A DNA stretch of 64,000 bases from an uncultured Bacteroidota bacterium (GCA_903863935.1 CAIPDV010000121.1:1-64000); one strand, 5' to 3'. Positions 26,837 through 36,914 are shown, counted from the first letter of the stretch. Translations and numbers: made by a program. The notes: generated from the sequence alone by a model not told the origin.

Positions 26837-29125
26837 ATGAAAATATACTTCACCAGGCACATTCGAATACGAAGGACGTTTTACTTTTTCCCTTTTCAGC
26901 TTATGCTGATGACAGTAAAAAAGAACTTCTATTACATACTTATCTGGCTTGTTTTTTTTGGGTTTATTACGCACAATATAGGTGCTAAATATGGTGTACC
27001 CTATCTGTTCCTTTACCCGGAATACCTTAATAAGGTTAATTTCCTTTCCTATCTGCTCCTTGGGTTTTCAACCGGAGGGTTGATTATGGCTTTCAATATT
27101 TCGAGCTACGTAATAAACAGTTTTCGCTTCCCATTCCTTGCAACCCTTGAAAGGCCATTTTTTGTTTACTTTCTGAATAACTTACCAATTCCTTTGGCTT
27201 TTATCATAACTTATATAGCTGCGGTCTTTCATTTTCGTATTAACGACAATGTTCCTACATCCCTTATCCTGCTTCACGTAACGGGTTTTTTAATAGGAGT
27301 TCTTAACTTCATGATCATAACTATTTTCTATTTTTATCTTTTCGATAAAAATGTGTTCAGGATGTTTGGAGTTGGGCCAATCAGGGCCTCTAAAATAAAG
27401 TATTCTAAAATAAAAAAGAACGAAGAAATTGATGCAATATGGAAGACAGAGGCTCATCTCCCATTGTCCTATTCCGACCGTTCATGGTTTGTGGAAACAT
27501 ATTTGGCAGGTGGCTTTAAAGTAAGGCTTGCACGCGGCATTAAGCATTATCACAACAATTTACTGGAAAGCATTTTCAAACATAACCACCAAATGGGTGC
27601 CATATTTGAAATTGTTGCCATTGTGAGCCTCCTTACAATGGGACTTTTCCGTCAAAACCCAATATTTATGGTACCTGCGGGAGCCAGCATCATGTTGCTT
27701 TTTACCGTATTCATTATGCTAATTAGCGCACTGCATACATGGTTCAGGGGATGGACCGGAACTATTGTAATACTGCTGTTTTTTTGTGTTGATTATTTTT
27801 CCCGTACACATTGGTCTTACTTTTCTGCCAAAGCATATGGAATGAATTATTCGGTTCCGGCTGCCGAATATTCTTATGATGCATTTGATAAGATGCGCAA
27901 GGATACAACAACACTCAGGGTAGATAAGAATAATGTTTTAAGCATTGTGGAGAAATGGAAAGAACGCAATTCCCTGGCAGATACGCTGGATAATAATAAC
28001 CCCGACCTTGTAATTATCAATACCAGCGGCGGTGGCCTTCGTTCAACTTTATGGTCGTTCTTTTCATTGCAATATCTTGACAGTTTATCGAACGGAAACC
28101 TTTTTAAACACGCTGAGCTTATTACAGGTTCATCCGGTGGAGTTATCGGCGCAGCCTATTACCGGGAGCTTTATCTGGAAAAACTGCAAGGGAAGAATAT
28201 TGATCTGAACAGCCGTTCTTATTTCGATAAAATAGGTCAGGATATGCTGAACCCAATTGTGTTCACTATTGCAACAAATGATGTGGCATTCCGCTTTCAG
28301 CACTTTAACGACGGACCGAATACTTATACTAAAGACAGAGCTTATGCCTTTGAAGAAAAATTGAATGCAAATACAGACAGTGTAATGGCAAAAAGGCTAA
28401 AGGACTATAAATTACCGGAAGCGCAAGGAATTATCCCAATGATGATTATAACACCATCCATTGTGAATGACGGACGCAAGATGCTTATTTCGCCACAGGG
28501 AATGTCGTTTATGACCGGCTACGATATTGACACCACTTTAACCTATCGCCCTATCACTCAATCCATAGAATTTTCGAGGCTTTTCAAAGAACAAAATGCA
28601 CAAAATCTTTTCTTCACAAGCGCACTCCGCATGAACTCGACATTCCCATTCATCTCTCCGCTTACAGAGTTACCAAGTGACCCTGCAATTGAAGTAATGG
28701 ATGCCGGAATGATTGATAATTTTGGTTTGGAAGAAGCTGTTAAATTCATTTATACATATCGAACATGGTTGCCTAAACATGTCCGCCGCATCATTATTAT
28801 TCAAATCCGCGACCAGGTGAAAAAACAACGCATTTGGGGTAATTCACCTACCGATCTTCTTGGAAGCATAACCTTTCCCGTTACCCAATTTTACAACAGT
28901 TTGTTTCCAGTTGAAAACTTCAAAGAAGACCGCATGGTGGAATACATGAGCCAATGGTATAAAGGAAAAGTAAATGTGGTGTATTTCCAGCTTAACAATA
29001 ATGGCAATGAAGACATTTCATTGAGTTGGAGACTTACCGATCGGGAAAAAGATACCGTCCTGAATTCCATGAAAACAATGGAAAATCAGGATGCAATTCA
29101 GCAACTGAAGAGGTTGATGAAGTAA
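26837..29125 (+). CDS. Membrane-anchored patatin-like phospholipase
   Basis: 762 residues. The N-terminal half (about 25-330) carries six to seven membrane helices. The C-terminal half is a patatin-like Ser-Asp hydrolase: oxyanion glycines in NTSGGGLRSTLW (about 394-405), nucleophile elbow GSSGG (Ser at about 433), and the dyad Asp in VMDAGMIDNFG (about 621). Expected activity is release of fatty acid from phospholipids. The usual DGG is DAG here. The start could instead be the ATG at 26909, just before the first helix. It follows the DUF4139 pair by 19 bp and may share its transcript. Confidence 0.86.
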   Translation: MKIYFTRHIRIRRTFYFFPFQLMLMTVKKNFYYILIWLVFFGFITHNIGAKYGVPYLFLYPEYLNKVNFLSYLLLGFSTGGLIMAFNISSYVINSFRFPFLATLERPFFVYFLNNLPIPLAFIITYIAAVFHFRINDNVPTSLILLHVTGFLIGVLNFMIITIFYFYLFDKNVFRMFGVGPIRASKIKYSKIKKNEEIDAIWKTEAHLPLSYSDRSWFVETYLAGGFKVRLARGIKHYHNNLLESIFKHNHQMGAIFEIVAIVSLLTMGLFRQNPIFMVPAGASIMLLFTVFIMLISALHTWFRGWTGTIVILLFFCVDYFSRTHWSYFSAKAYGMNYSVPAAEYSYDAFDKMRKDTTTLRVDKNNVLSIVEKWKERNSLADTLDNNNPDLVIINTSGGGLRSTLWSFFSLQYLDSLSNGNLFKHAELITGSSGGVIGAAYYRELYLEKLQGKNIDLNSRSYFDKIGQDMLNPIVFTIATNDVAFRFQHFNDGPNTYTKDRAYAFEEKLNANTDSVMAKRLKDYKLPEAQGIIPMMIITPSIVNDGRKMLISPQGMSFMTGYDIDTTLTYRPITQSIEFSRLFKEQNAQNLFFTSALRMNSTFPFISPLTELPSDPAIEVMDAGMIDNFGLEEAVKFIYTYRTWLPKHVRRIIIIQIRDQVKKQRIWGNSPTDLLGSITFPVTQFYNSLFPVENFKEDRMVEYMSQWYKGKVNVVYFQLNNNGNEDISLSWRLTDREKDTVLNSMKTMENQDAIQQLKRLMK

Positions 29126-29179
29126 TTCGACTTATAAAAGTTATTCCTGTTTGCTAGCTTTACATTTTCGTATTCGTGT

Positions 29180-29665
29180 ATGGCACCCACTTTTAAAAAG
29201 ACATTTATTCTTTTAACAATTCTCCCGGTTTTATTAATCGGCAATAAAGTAAACATTGTAAATTTCGAACAACTGCAAACATACGCTGCGCATAAAACGA
29301 ACGACACACTTTACGTGGTTAATTTTTGGGCTACATGGTGCGACCCTTGCGTGAAAGAATTACCTGCCTTTCAGGAGGTATATAAAAAGTATTCATCAAA
29401 AAAGGTGAAGATGATCTATGTCAGTATGAACTCAGCAAAAGAACTTAATAAAGTGGAGGATTTTGCGAATACCCATAAGATGGAACCATTGGTTTTATTG
29501 CTGAACGGCGGCAACCCCAATGATTGGATTGACAAGGTGGACAGTTCATGGAGTGGTGCAATTCCAGCTACTATTATGTATAAATCGGGGAAAAAGGTTT
29601 ATTTTCGCGAAGGGGATTTTACCTCTGCATCCCTCGATAAAATAATTCAATCTAAAATTAAATAG
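29180..29665 (+). CDS. Thioredoxin-fold protein (TlpA/ResA-like), exported
   Basis: 161 residues with an N-terminal hydrophobic export or anchor segment (about 6-22) and a thioredoxin fold with active site NFWATWCDPCVKELPAF (Cys about 54 and 57). The cis-Pro is in GAIPATIMY. TlpA-like proteins reduce disulfides or support cytochrome maturation in the periplasm. It is directly followed, 2 bp later, by another thioredoxin-fold gene, so the two are probably co-transcribed. Confidence 0.9.
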   Translation: MAPTFKKTFILLTILPVLLIGNKVNIVNFEQLQTYAAHKTNDTLYVVNFWATWCDPCVKELPAFQEVYKKYSSKKVKMIYVSMNSAKELNKVEDFANTHKMEPLVLLLNGGNPNDWIDKVDSSWSGAIPATIMYKSGKKVYFREGDFTSASLDKIIQSKIK

Positions 29666-29667
29666 CC

Positions 29668-30267
29668 ATGAAAAAACTCGCATTCATTTCATTAGCGTTG
29701 CTTGCACTTTGCTCTTTTACAATTACAGGGTATAATGTTGGTGACAAAGCCACCGATTTCAAACTTAAAAATGTAGACGGGAAGATGGTTTCCCTGGCCG
29801 ATTATAAAGATGCCAAAGGCTACATTGTTGTGTTTACCTGCAACCACTGCCCTTTTGCAAAAGCATATGAAGACCGTATAATTGGATTAAACACCAAGTA
29901 TGCATCCAAAGGATATCCTGTTATTGCCATCAGTTCTAACGATCCTTCGCAGGTGGATGAAGACAGTTATGCAAACATGCAACAAAGAGCGAAAGCCAAA
30001 AACTATGCATTCCCTTATTTGTTTGATGAAAGCCAGTCTATCGCAAAATCCTATGGAGCCACCCGCACACCGCACGTATTTGTACTGGAAAAATCAGGCA
30101 ACGATTATACGGTAAAATACATTGGTGCCATTGACGATAACAGCGATGACGCTACGGCAGTGAAAGAAAAATATGTAGAAAATGCAGTAGATAACCTGCT
30201 AGCAGGTAAGCCGGTTAATCCATCATCTACTAAAGCAATCGGCTGCGGTATCAAGTGGAAAAGCTAG
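29668..30267 (+). CDS. Exported redoxin-family (AhpC/TSA-like) protein
   Basis: 199 residues: signal peptide (1-21), then GYNVGDKATDFKLKNVDGK typical of redoxins, active site FTCNHCPFAKAYE (CxxC about 58-61) and cis-Pro region ATRTPHVFVLE. Close to the subgroup annotated thioredoxin family/redoxin with the TCNHCPFV motif. Likely a periplasmic thiol-disulfide reductase or peroxidase partner of the upstream gene. The stop overlaps the end of the convergent MBL gene by four bases. Confidence 0.9.
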   Translation: MKKLAFISLALLALCSFTITGYNVGDKATDFKLKNVDGKMVSLADYKDAKGYIVVFTCNHCPFAKAYEDRIIGLNTKYASKGYPVIAISSNDPSQVDEDSYANMQQRAKAKNYAFPYLFDESQSIAKSYGATRTPHVFVLEKSGNDYTVKYIGAIDDNSDDATAVKEKYVENAVDNLLAGKPVNPSSTKAIGCGIKWKS

Positions 30268-31775
30268 GAGTAGGCCTCCAGGTTTATTTGCGGCATTTTA
30301 CAAACTGCACACAGATCGCATTTGTTGTAGGTTAGCCAGTGGTCACGTTCATTGAACGGATACTTGTTCACATACGGCTTCAGCATTATTTTTTGTTTCA
30401 GCCAGAACGTAGTTATCTTTGGATTATGTGTATAGAAACGTAGCACCCTAAAGGGCTCTTTGGGCATTTCTTTCTTAGCAATAGGGTATCTCGTAATTAA
30501 CCGGATGCAAACTATATCAAGGTTCTTTTCAAGTGTAAGTTGGTCATACACCTGCACTGTGAGGCCATAGCCAATAGTTAGTATATCGCCTCCCCAAACA
30601 TGTTCGAGACAATAAAGGAGGTTCCTAACAGATGTTGTTATCAGCAGCCTCCTGTCATTAAGGGGTTCATTGGAACGAGCCACCCTAAAGTCATTCTCTT
30701 TATATATAATATTCAAATATGACTTACTGATTGCATCCTCCAACTTTATGGAGAACCTGGAATCATTCAAGATCACAGAATTATATAACACTTTATTATA
30801 ATTCATCCAAACGATGAGCTTATTAACCAGTTTTACAATATCATTTTCGGAAGCATAATTTATAGTATCTGCATCCTGCATTTCCTTCTCATAATATTTA
30901 TATGCCATTTCATACTGCTCCACTTCATTCATATTATGCAGTACTGACAACTTATTTATCCGGCCTCCTTTAATAATATCTCCCGGATAGGGGGTAAAGA
31001 ATGTGGTTGAATCAGTATCTTTAAAATTGTCTTTGTAGTACTCTGCAAGCCTCGTTCTTGGAAATTTAACGTGATTTATCCATCGGTCGTTTTTCTTTAA
31101 CAGCACAAATCCCGGAGGAATAGAGACAGCATTTACAGGTTGAAGGTAATTTGTGAACCTGAAAAAATTATTGGCAAAATATTGTTCCCGTAACTTTCCT
31201 ATTTCAATATCATCCTTGCCCTGATACTTGACCTGGTTCGGAAAATAGCTGGCACCGCTCCAGCCCGAAATCAAATAATCAATTTTAGGCCATTTCGTTT
31301 TTATTTCCTTTAGTAATAAATTGGCAGCATTCTCATGATTTGAATTGAGGGCATCGTTAATATTTACAAGCACTTCATTGCCATATTCAATAACAATAAC
31401 ACTTTCCAGGGAATAGCCTAAATAAGTTATCTTAACGTTATTTATTGTGTATGTCCGCAAGGTTACGGCCTCTGTAACTTTTTTATACCCCAGATTATTT
31501 AAGTACCCTTTAATTCCTGCCTTCCATTGAAACGGGAAAAAAACATGCGCGCTTTTATCGAGTGACTTTAATGTTGCCGGATGCAAATGGTCTTCATGCC
31601 CATGTGATATGAGGATAACATCCGCCTTCAGTTTTTCGCACCCTTCAGGCGGAAGTGGCCATAGATACCATTGATCAAGGTAAGCAGAACCCATTAGCCA
31701 AGGGTCGAAAAGCAAGGTGGTCTTTCCGCAATTAACTAGGAATGATGAATGTGCCAGGTACTTTAATTGAATCAT
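30264..31775 (-). CDS. MBL-fold metallo-hydrolase with long C-terminal extension
   Basis: 503 residues. Residues 1-230 are a metallo-beta-lactamase fold like the UlaG/NAPE-PLD group: AHSSFLVNCGKTTLLFDPWL, metal motif HGHEDH (58-63), and VNINDALNS as a later ligand loop. The remaining 270 residues have no recognised domain and end in a Cys-rich tail (KCDLCAVCKMPQ). The arrangement recalls MBL proteins related to CMP-N-acetylneuraminate hydroxylase, but the N-terminal Rieske domain is absent, so substrate is open. Probably transcribed with the acyltransferase gene 25 bp upstream. Confidence 0.78.
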   Translation of the reverse strand: MIQLKYLAHSSFLVNCGKTTLLFDPWLMGSAYLDQWYLWPLPPEGCEKLKADVILISHGHEDHLHPATLKSLDKSAHVFFPFQWKAGIKGYLNNLGYKKVTEAVTLRTYTINNVKITYLGYSLESVIVIEYGNEVLVNINDALNSNHENAANLLLKEIKTKWPKIDYLISGWSGASYFPNQVKYQGKDDIEIGKLREQYFANNFFRFTNYLQPVNAVSIPPGFVLLKKNDRWINHVKFPRTRLAEYYKDNFKDTDSTTFFTPYPGDIIKGGRINKLSVLHNMNEVEQYEMAYKYYEKEMQDADTINYASENDIVKLVNKLIVWMNYNKVLYNSVILNDSRFSIKLEDAISKSYLNIIYKENDFRVARSNEPLNDRRLLITTSVRNLLYCLEHVWGGDILTIGYGLTVQVYDQLTLEKNLDIVCIRLITRYPIAKKEMPKEPFRVLRFYTHNPKITTFWLKQKIMLKPYVNKYPFNERDHWLTYNKCDLCAVCKMPQINLEAYS

Positions 31776-31800
31776 ACATGAATTATTTTCGATCTGTACT

Positions 31801-32826
31801 TTATGTTAATGCGTTTTTAAGTAATAGTGCCCTTTTCTCTATTAAATGCCAGGAAAGTAAAGCAAAAGGTATGGTAACTATAACACCCCAAATTATTAAA
31901 GGAATAGTACTTAATTTAAAAAAATGTTCCAATGTTTGCTGAACAGGAAACGCATAGATATAAATGCCATAAGACAGATCCCCAATTCTGTTTTTTACTC
32001 CCGAAACAATACTGCCAATTGAGGAACCAATTGCTATTACAACAACTGGCAAAACCAGATATTGGGTCCATTTATAAAATTGAAAATAAACTGACCCGAT
32101 CCATAAGAGTACCATAAGAACCACAATTAAACTTTTACGGCTAAAATTCTCCGCTTTAAAAAGTGCCAGCATAGCACCAGCTATAAATCCTCCGCTATAA
32201 TCAACAGCCCGGTAAAGAAAAAACGGGTAATTGTGAGCAATAAGATATGGGTTAACAAATATTTTTAATAGTATGACAATACTAATCGCAATTGAAAGTG
32301 AAAGTTTCCTGACAGAATTTGATTTAAAAAAGAAAAGTGCAGCAAGAAGAAAATAAAACATCATTTCGTAAGGAAGCGTACATAGAGAGCCGTTAATAAC
32401 GGATTTGAAAGGGTTGTCCTCAAAAATTCCATTTATTGAATACTGAAATTTGAAAAGTGATAGATTCAGTGGAATGTAGGTCCATGTTGATTTATTTTGG
32501 AAATATTCTGTAAAAGTCCCTTTGAACACGAAAACACCTAATAACACAGTAATAACCAAAACTCCCAACAGGGCAGGGTAAATTCTTAAAATACGTTTGA
32601 AAAAATATTCTTTTAACGATTTACTTCTAGTTAAACTTTGCATTACCAGGTAACCACTTATAGCAAAAAAGCCTGCCACGCCTATATAAGAAAAGGACAT
32701 CTGGTTAAATGAAATTTGGGATATCCAGTCTGCCGATTGATTTCCTGAAAGCGGGTATGCATGCGTAATTATTACAAGTACCGCAAATACTATCCTTAAA
32801 AAATCGAAATTATTTTTTGGTGTCAA
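31801..32826 (-). CDS. Acyltransferase family 3 (OafA/YrhL-like) membrane protein
   Basis: 341-residue polytopic acyltransferase of the type that O-acetylates surface polysaccharide or lipid. It starts FDFLRIVFAVLVIITHAYPL with the conserved His after the first helix, followed by GVAGFFAISGYLVMQSL and the FFKRILRIYPAL block. About ten helices. The extracytoplasmic SGNH domain found in long OafA proteins is absent. It lies just upstream of the MBL gene on the same strand. Confidence 0.93.
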   Translation of the reverse strand: MTPKNNFDFLRIVFAVLVIITHAYPLSGNQSADWISQISFNQMSFSYIGVAGFFAISGYLVMQSLTRSKSLKEYFFKRILRIYPALLGVLVITVLLGVFVFKGTFTEYFQNKSTWTYIPLNLSLFKFQYSINGIFEDNPFKSVINGSLCTLPYEMMFYFLLAALFFFKSNSVRKLSLSIAISIVILLKIFVNPYLIAHNYPFFLYRAVDYSGGFIAGAMLALFKAENFSRKSLIVVLMVLLWIGSVYFQFYKWTQYLVLPVVVIAIGSSIGSIVSGVKNRIGDLSYGIYIYAFPVQQTLEHFFKLSTIPLIIWGVIVTIPFALLSWHLIEKRALLLKNALT

Positions 32827-32973
32827 TAGAAAAAGTAATGGTACGTGAGGTATTACTATCTATTCATTCTTCTTCTTTTGTGATTTTTTGCTGAACTACT
32901 ACCAAAATATATCCTGAAAACGAGATGTTTCACATTTTATTGCATCCTCACACTTTATTTATTCTTTAAAGCT

Positions 32974-32981
32974 TACTTTTG
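32974..32981 (+). promoter_or_regulatory. -7 box for the ChaN-like gene
   Basis: TACTTTTG fits TAnnTTTG, 16 bp before the ATG at 32997. Confidence 0.55.
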
Positions 32982-32996
32982 CAAAAAAAATAATTT

Positions 32997-33944
32997 ATGA
33001 AAAAATATTCCCCGCTCATTTTAGGTGCATTTTTCGCTTTTGCCGGCTTGTCCACCAAAGCCCAGGACACACTATCAGAAAAAAATTATCGTGTCTATTC
33101 GGTTAAAGAAGGAAAGGAAGTTTCCCTGAAAGACATTATTAACGATGCCAAAAACTACGATGTTGTTTTTTATGGAGAAGAACATAATGATTCGGTTACC
33201 CACTACCTTGAAAAGACCCTATTCATGGGGCTTTATGATAAGTACAACAGCAGTTTGACCCTTTCGATGGAAATGTTTGAAAGAGATATTCAAAATGTGA
33301 TGAACGAGTATTTGATGGGTGCAATAAAAGAAAAGTATTTCAAAAAAGATGCCCGAGTCTGGAGTAATTATAAAGACTATCGCCCGATGGTGGAGTTTGC
33401 AAAAGCAAAACATCTGGATGTGGTTTGCGCCAATGCTCCCGGCCGTTACCCTTCTATTGCCGGAACCAAAGGAGAAAAAGCTTTGATGGCTCTTCCGGAA
33501 GAATCGAAAAGGAATTTCGCCCCGCTTCCTTATGATACTGCCACCGGAGAATACTATGAAAAACTACAGGAACAATCTGGCCACATGATGATGCCTGCAA
33601 CGAAGAACGACACCTCAAAATCAAAAATGCCTGCCATGATGATGCCTTCGTTTGACCTTGTGGTGGCTCAATCACTCTGGGATGCAACTATGGCCTATTC
33701 CATTTCGGAATATTTGAAAACCCACAAAGACAAGAAGGTTATGCAGGTGAATGGACGATTCCATAGCGATCAGGGATTTGCCGTTGTAACTCAGTTAAAG
33801 AAATACAACCCTAAGGCAAAGATTCTAATTATTTCCAGCGGTTCTGATGATGCATTCCCAACTATTGATTGGAGCAAATTCAAACAGAATGGAGATTACA
33901 TCATTGTAACAGATCCTAAAGTGCCAAGGACCTTCAAGGATTAG
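32997..33944 (+). CDS. ChaN/DUF399-family heme-binding-like protein
   Basis: 315 residues with a signal peptide (1-22, ends TKAQ). Conserved ChaN features: YDVVFYGEEHNDSVTHYLEK (residues about 54-73), LSMEMFERDIQNVMNEYL, WSNYKDYRPMVEFAKAKHLDVVCANAPGRY and a C-terminal VNGRFHSDQGFAVVTQL. ChaN is an iron-regulated heme-binding protein in Campylobacter. A Met/Lys-rich insert (HMMMPATKNDTSKSKMPAM, about 195-215) is unusual and could bind metal (inference). It has no lipobox Cys. The stop codon overlaps that of the convergent NHL gene. Confidence 0.87.
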   Translation: MKKYSPLILGAFFAFAGLSTKAQDTLSEKNYRVYSVKEGKEVSLKDIINDAKNYDVVFYGEEHNDSVTHYLEKTLFMGLYDKYNSSLTLSMEMFERDIQNVMNEYLMGAIKEKYFKKDARVWSNYKDYRPMVEFAKAKHLDVVCANAPGRYPSIAGTKGEKALMALPEESKRNFAPLPYDTATGEYYEKLQEQSGHMMMPATKNDTSKSKMPAMMMPSFDLVVAQSLWDATMAYSISEYLKTHKDKKVMQVNGRFHSDQGFAVVTQLKKYNPKAKILIISSGSDDAFPTIDWSKFKQNGDYIIVTDPKVPRTFKD

Positions 33945-35305
33945 TTTCGAATCACATCCACTTTAGTAACGGTCCTTTGGCCATCGGGCGACAGGACTTC
34001 AAGAAAGTAGATTCCGGTAAGTAAATTATTTACCGGAATTTCCATTTTAGAATTGTTTGATGAACACTTCCCAACCCATATAATTTGCCCGGATAGGGTA
34101 TATAATTTTACTGCCGATGACTGTTTTATTCCATTAATATAAAGCCTGTCAGATACTGGGTTTGGATAAATTTCAATTTGATTGGGCTGAGAAATATTGC
34201 TCACACTAGTAGAAATGCCTTTCACCTCTCTAATCCTATTATTATTAGCATCTGCAATGAAAAGATTACCAGATTTATCAACTGTTACACTATAGTCCCA
34301 CCACAATTCAGCTAAAGTTGCAAGGCCACCATCACCGCTAAATCCTCCTGACAAATAGCCATTACCCGCAACAGTTGTAATTACTCCGGTTATGCCATCT
34401 ATCTCCCGCACTTTCTGATTATGTTCATCTGCGATAAAAAGATCACCGCTCCCATCAAAGGCAACACCGGCAGGGTAATTCAATTCCGCTGTTGTTGCTT
34501 GTGTTCCATCGCCACTACTTCCGGGTGTTCCATTACCTGCAAACGTTGAAATTAACCCCGAAGAAATATCAACCATACGGACCCTTTGGTTTCCATAATC
34601 GGAGATGTAAACATTTCCGGTTGCATCTAGTGCTACACCCGTTGGGTAATTCAGTTCTGCGGCAGTTGCCTGTATTCCATCGTTGTTATAGCCCATAGTT
34701 CCATTACCGGCAAGTGTAGTTATAATACCAGTTGAATGTGTTACTTTCCTGATACGATAATTGTCTTCATCTGCAAAATAAATATTATGTGCAGCATCTA
34801 CAGCTAATCCATACGGATAGAATATTTCAGCAGCAGTTGCCTGGCCTCCGTCGCCATTATAACCATAATTTCCTGATCCCGCAACAGTTGTGAGCACTCC
34901 GGTTTTCTTAACTACCATCCGAATTTTGTTATTTGCCGTTTCTGAAAAGTAAATGTTGCCTGAATCATCTACTGCTACAGCTAATGGCTGAATGATTGGT
35001 GAAGCAGTTGCCTGGCCTCCATCGGGGCTAATTCCACCAACACCTGTACCTGCAACAGTGGTAATAATGCCTGTTACATGGTCAACTTTCCTTACTGCAT
35101 TATTATTATCGGCAATGTAAACGTTTCCCGAATCATCTACACAAACACCCTGTGGGTAATATAACTCAGCCGATGTTGCTTGTCCCCCATCACCCGAGAA
35201 TACAGCCCCTCCATTACCTGCATAGGTGTATATGTTTTGTGCCGTAAGATTGTTTATGCCAAAGCAAACGACAAATAACATAAAACCAAGTATTGATTTT
35301 TTCAT
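33941..35305 (-). CDS. Secreted NHL-repeat beta-propeller with T9SS type A sorting domain
   Basis: 454 residues from the ATG at 35305; the longer start (35341) is rejected because a -7 box lies between the two. Signal peptide ends LTAQ. Six NHL repeats of about 55 residues (each with GDGGQATxAEL, a VDxSGNVYIAD strand and a VAGxG end) should form one six-bladed propeller. The last 80 residues are a T9SS sorting domain (IEIYPNPVSDRLYINGI, then LLTGIYFLEV). Such proteins are exported to the surface; the bound ligand is unknown. The repeats are so similar that recombination between blades is likely. Confidence 0.9.
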   Translation of the reverse strand: MKKSILGFMLFVVCFGINNLTAQNIYTYAGNGGAVFSGDGGQATSAELYYPQGVCVDDSGNVYIADNNNAVRKVDHVTGIITTVAGTGVGGISPDGGQATASPIIQPLAVAVDDSGNIYFSETANNKIRMVVKKTGVLTTVAGSGNYGYNGDGGQATAAEIFYPYGLAVDAAHNIYFADEDNYRIRKVTHSTGIITTLAGNGTMGYNNDGIQATAAELNYPTGVALDATGNVYISDYGNQRVRMVDISSGLISTFAGNGTPGSSGDGTQATTAELNYPAGVAFDGSGDLFIADEHNQKVREIDGITGVITTVAGNGYLSGGFSGDGGLATLAELWWDYSVTVDKSGNLFIADANNNRIREVKGISTSVSNISQPNQIEIYPNPVSDRLYINGIKQSSAVKLYTLSGQIIWVGKCSSNNSKMEIPVNNLLTGIYFLEVLSPDGQRTVTKVDVIRN

Positions 35306-35323
35306 GATACAAATATTATTTTT

Positions 35324-35331
35324 CAAATATA
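35324..35331 (-). promoter_or_regulatory. -7 box for the NHL-repeat gene
   Basis: Minus strand TATATTTG (plus-strand CAAATATA), 19 bp before the chosen ATG at 35305. Confidence 0.55.
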
Positions 35332-35358
35332 GAAATTCCATGGCTCTTTAATTGTGAT

Positions 35359-35396
35359 AACAAGAAAAACCCATCCGGATGTAGTCGGGATGGGTT
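35359..35396 (-). terminator. Rho-independent terminator of hemL
   Basis: Stem AACCCATCC / GGATGGGTT with an 11-base loop. On the minus strand it is followed by a TTTTTCTT run. It lies 20 bp past the hemL stop. Confidence 0.85.
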
Positions 35397-35415
35397 ATTA
35401 AATGGGTAGATAAAT

Positions 35416-36753
35416 TTATTGGGCCATAGCTATTTCCCTGGCTTTTCGCATAGCAATAATGGTTTTATCAATATCAGTATCAGTATGTGCAGCTGACATA
35501 AATCCAACTTCATATTCCGATGGTCCCAGATAAACCCCCATTTCCAGCAAAGCCAAATGGAATTTTTTAAAGTTAACCATGCTCATGATATCAATATCCT
35601 TAGCTGCTCTAATCATTTCATTGTCGCTAAATACGCACCAGAAAATAGAACCAATATGATACATCCGAAACTGCACATCCAGTGTTAAACCTTCCATAAC
35701 TCCTTTCACCAGTTTCTTAGTTTTTCTTTCCAGTTCTTCGTAGAACCAGGGTTTAAGACATTCGGTAAGTTGAGCAATACCGGCAGCCATAGCTACCGGA
35801 TTACCCGACAATGTGCCTGCCTGGTAAACGTTACCATCCGGAGATATGGCTTTCATAATATCGGCACTGGCCGCATATGCACCAACGGGTAAACCACCAC
35901 CAATTATCTTTCCAAAAGTCACAATATCGGGCGATACATTATAGTAACCCGAAGCACCGGAAAATCCAACTCGGAAGCCAGATATCACTTCATCAAATAT
36001 CAATAATGAACCATGAACTGAACATATATCCGCCAAAAATTCAAGGAACTCTCTTTTTTGAATCAGCAGCCCGTTATTGGCCGGAATTGGTTCAATTATT
36101 ATGGCTGCAATTTCCTTCTTATGATGTTCAAATGCATGCTTAACTGCATCGATATCATTCAATGGAAGTACAATTGTTTCCTTTGCGAAAGAATCCGGAA
36201 CACCGGCAGAAGAAGATATGCCAAAAGTTGCCAAACCTGAACCGGCATTAACCAAAACAGAATCTGAATGTCCGTGGTAACATCCTTCAAACTTTATTAT
36301 CTTGTTCCGTTTGGTATGGCCTCGTGCCAGCCTTATTGCCGACATACAGGCTTCGGTGCCGGAACTTACAAAGCGTATTTTTTCAATGTGCGGATGGTTC
36401 CGGATAATCAAATCTGCTAGCTCATTCTCAAGTCTGGTAGGTGCTCCGAAAGAAAGGCCTTTATCGGCTGTTGCTTTTACTTTTTCAAGCACTGAAGGGT
36501 TTGCATGTCCTAAAATCAAAGGCCCCCAGGAACAACAGTAATCTATAAATTCATTTCCGTCTTCATCCCAAATATGAGAGCCTTTGCCATGCTCTACAAA
36601 TAAGGGAGTTCCCCCAACTGCTTTAAATGCTCGCACCGGCGAATTCACTCCGCCCGGAAAATGGGTTTTGGCTTCTTCAAAAAGCTTTTCTGATATTTCT
36701 CTTTTCAACATGGTAGTATCGTTTAGTTCACTAATTTCTATTATGTCTTTCAT
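35416..36753 (-). CDS. hemL: Glutamate-1-semialdehyde 2,1-aminomutase
   Basis: 445 residues (431 if it starts at the ATG at 36711, which fits the usual HemL N-terminus better). The PLP enzyme makes 5-aminolevulinate in the C5 heme pathway. Signature PGGVNSPVRAFKAVGGTP, SSGTEACMSAIRLARG, IFDEVISGFR and PLP lysine in TFGKIIGGGLPVGAY. Single gene with its own terminator; no other heme gene adjacent. Confidence 0.97.
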   Translation of the reverse strand: MKDIIEISELNDTTMLKREISEKLFEEAKTHFPGGVNSPVRAFKAVGGTPLFVEHGKGSHIWDEDGNEFIDYCCSWGPLILGHANPSVLEKVKATADKGLSFGAPTRLENELADLIIRNHPHIEKIRFVSSGTEACMSAIRLARGHTKRNKIIKFEGCYHGHSDSVLVNAGSGLATFGISSSAGVPDSFAKETIVLPLNDIDAVKHAFEHHKKEIAAIIIEPIPANNGLLIQKREFLEFLADICSVHGSLLIFDEVISGFRVGFSGASGYYNVSPDIVTFGKIIGGGLPVGAYAASADIMKAISPDGNVYQAGTLSGNPVAMAAGIAQLTECLKPWFYEELERKTKKLVKGVMEGLTLDVQFRMYHIGSIFWCVFSDNEMIRAAKDIDIMSMVNFKKFHLALLEMGVYLGPSEYEVGFMSAAHTDTDIDKTIIAMRKAREIAMAQ

Positions 36754-36906
36754 AATGGTTCAGGTTTACAAATATGCAACAAAATTGGACATAGCAGCAT
36801 CCATTGTCAATGATGGATGTCATAGAATGAATGAAGAAGAGTATTATTAGTCGATTTTTTGTTGATTACTTTCACAAAGCCGCCTTTTAGTGTCTTAATG
36901 TTTCTA

Positions 36907-36914
36907 TAATTTTG
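36907..36914 (+). promoter_or_regulatory. -7 box for pepA
   Basis: TAATTTTG fits TAnnTTTG, 20 bp upstream of the ATG. Confidence 0.5.
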
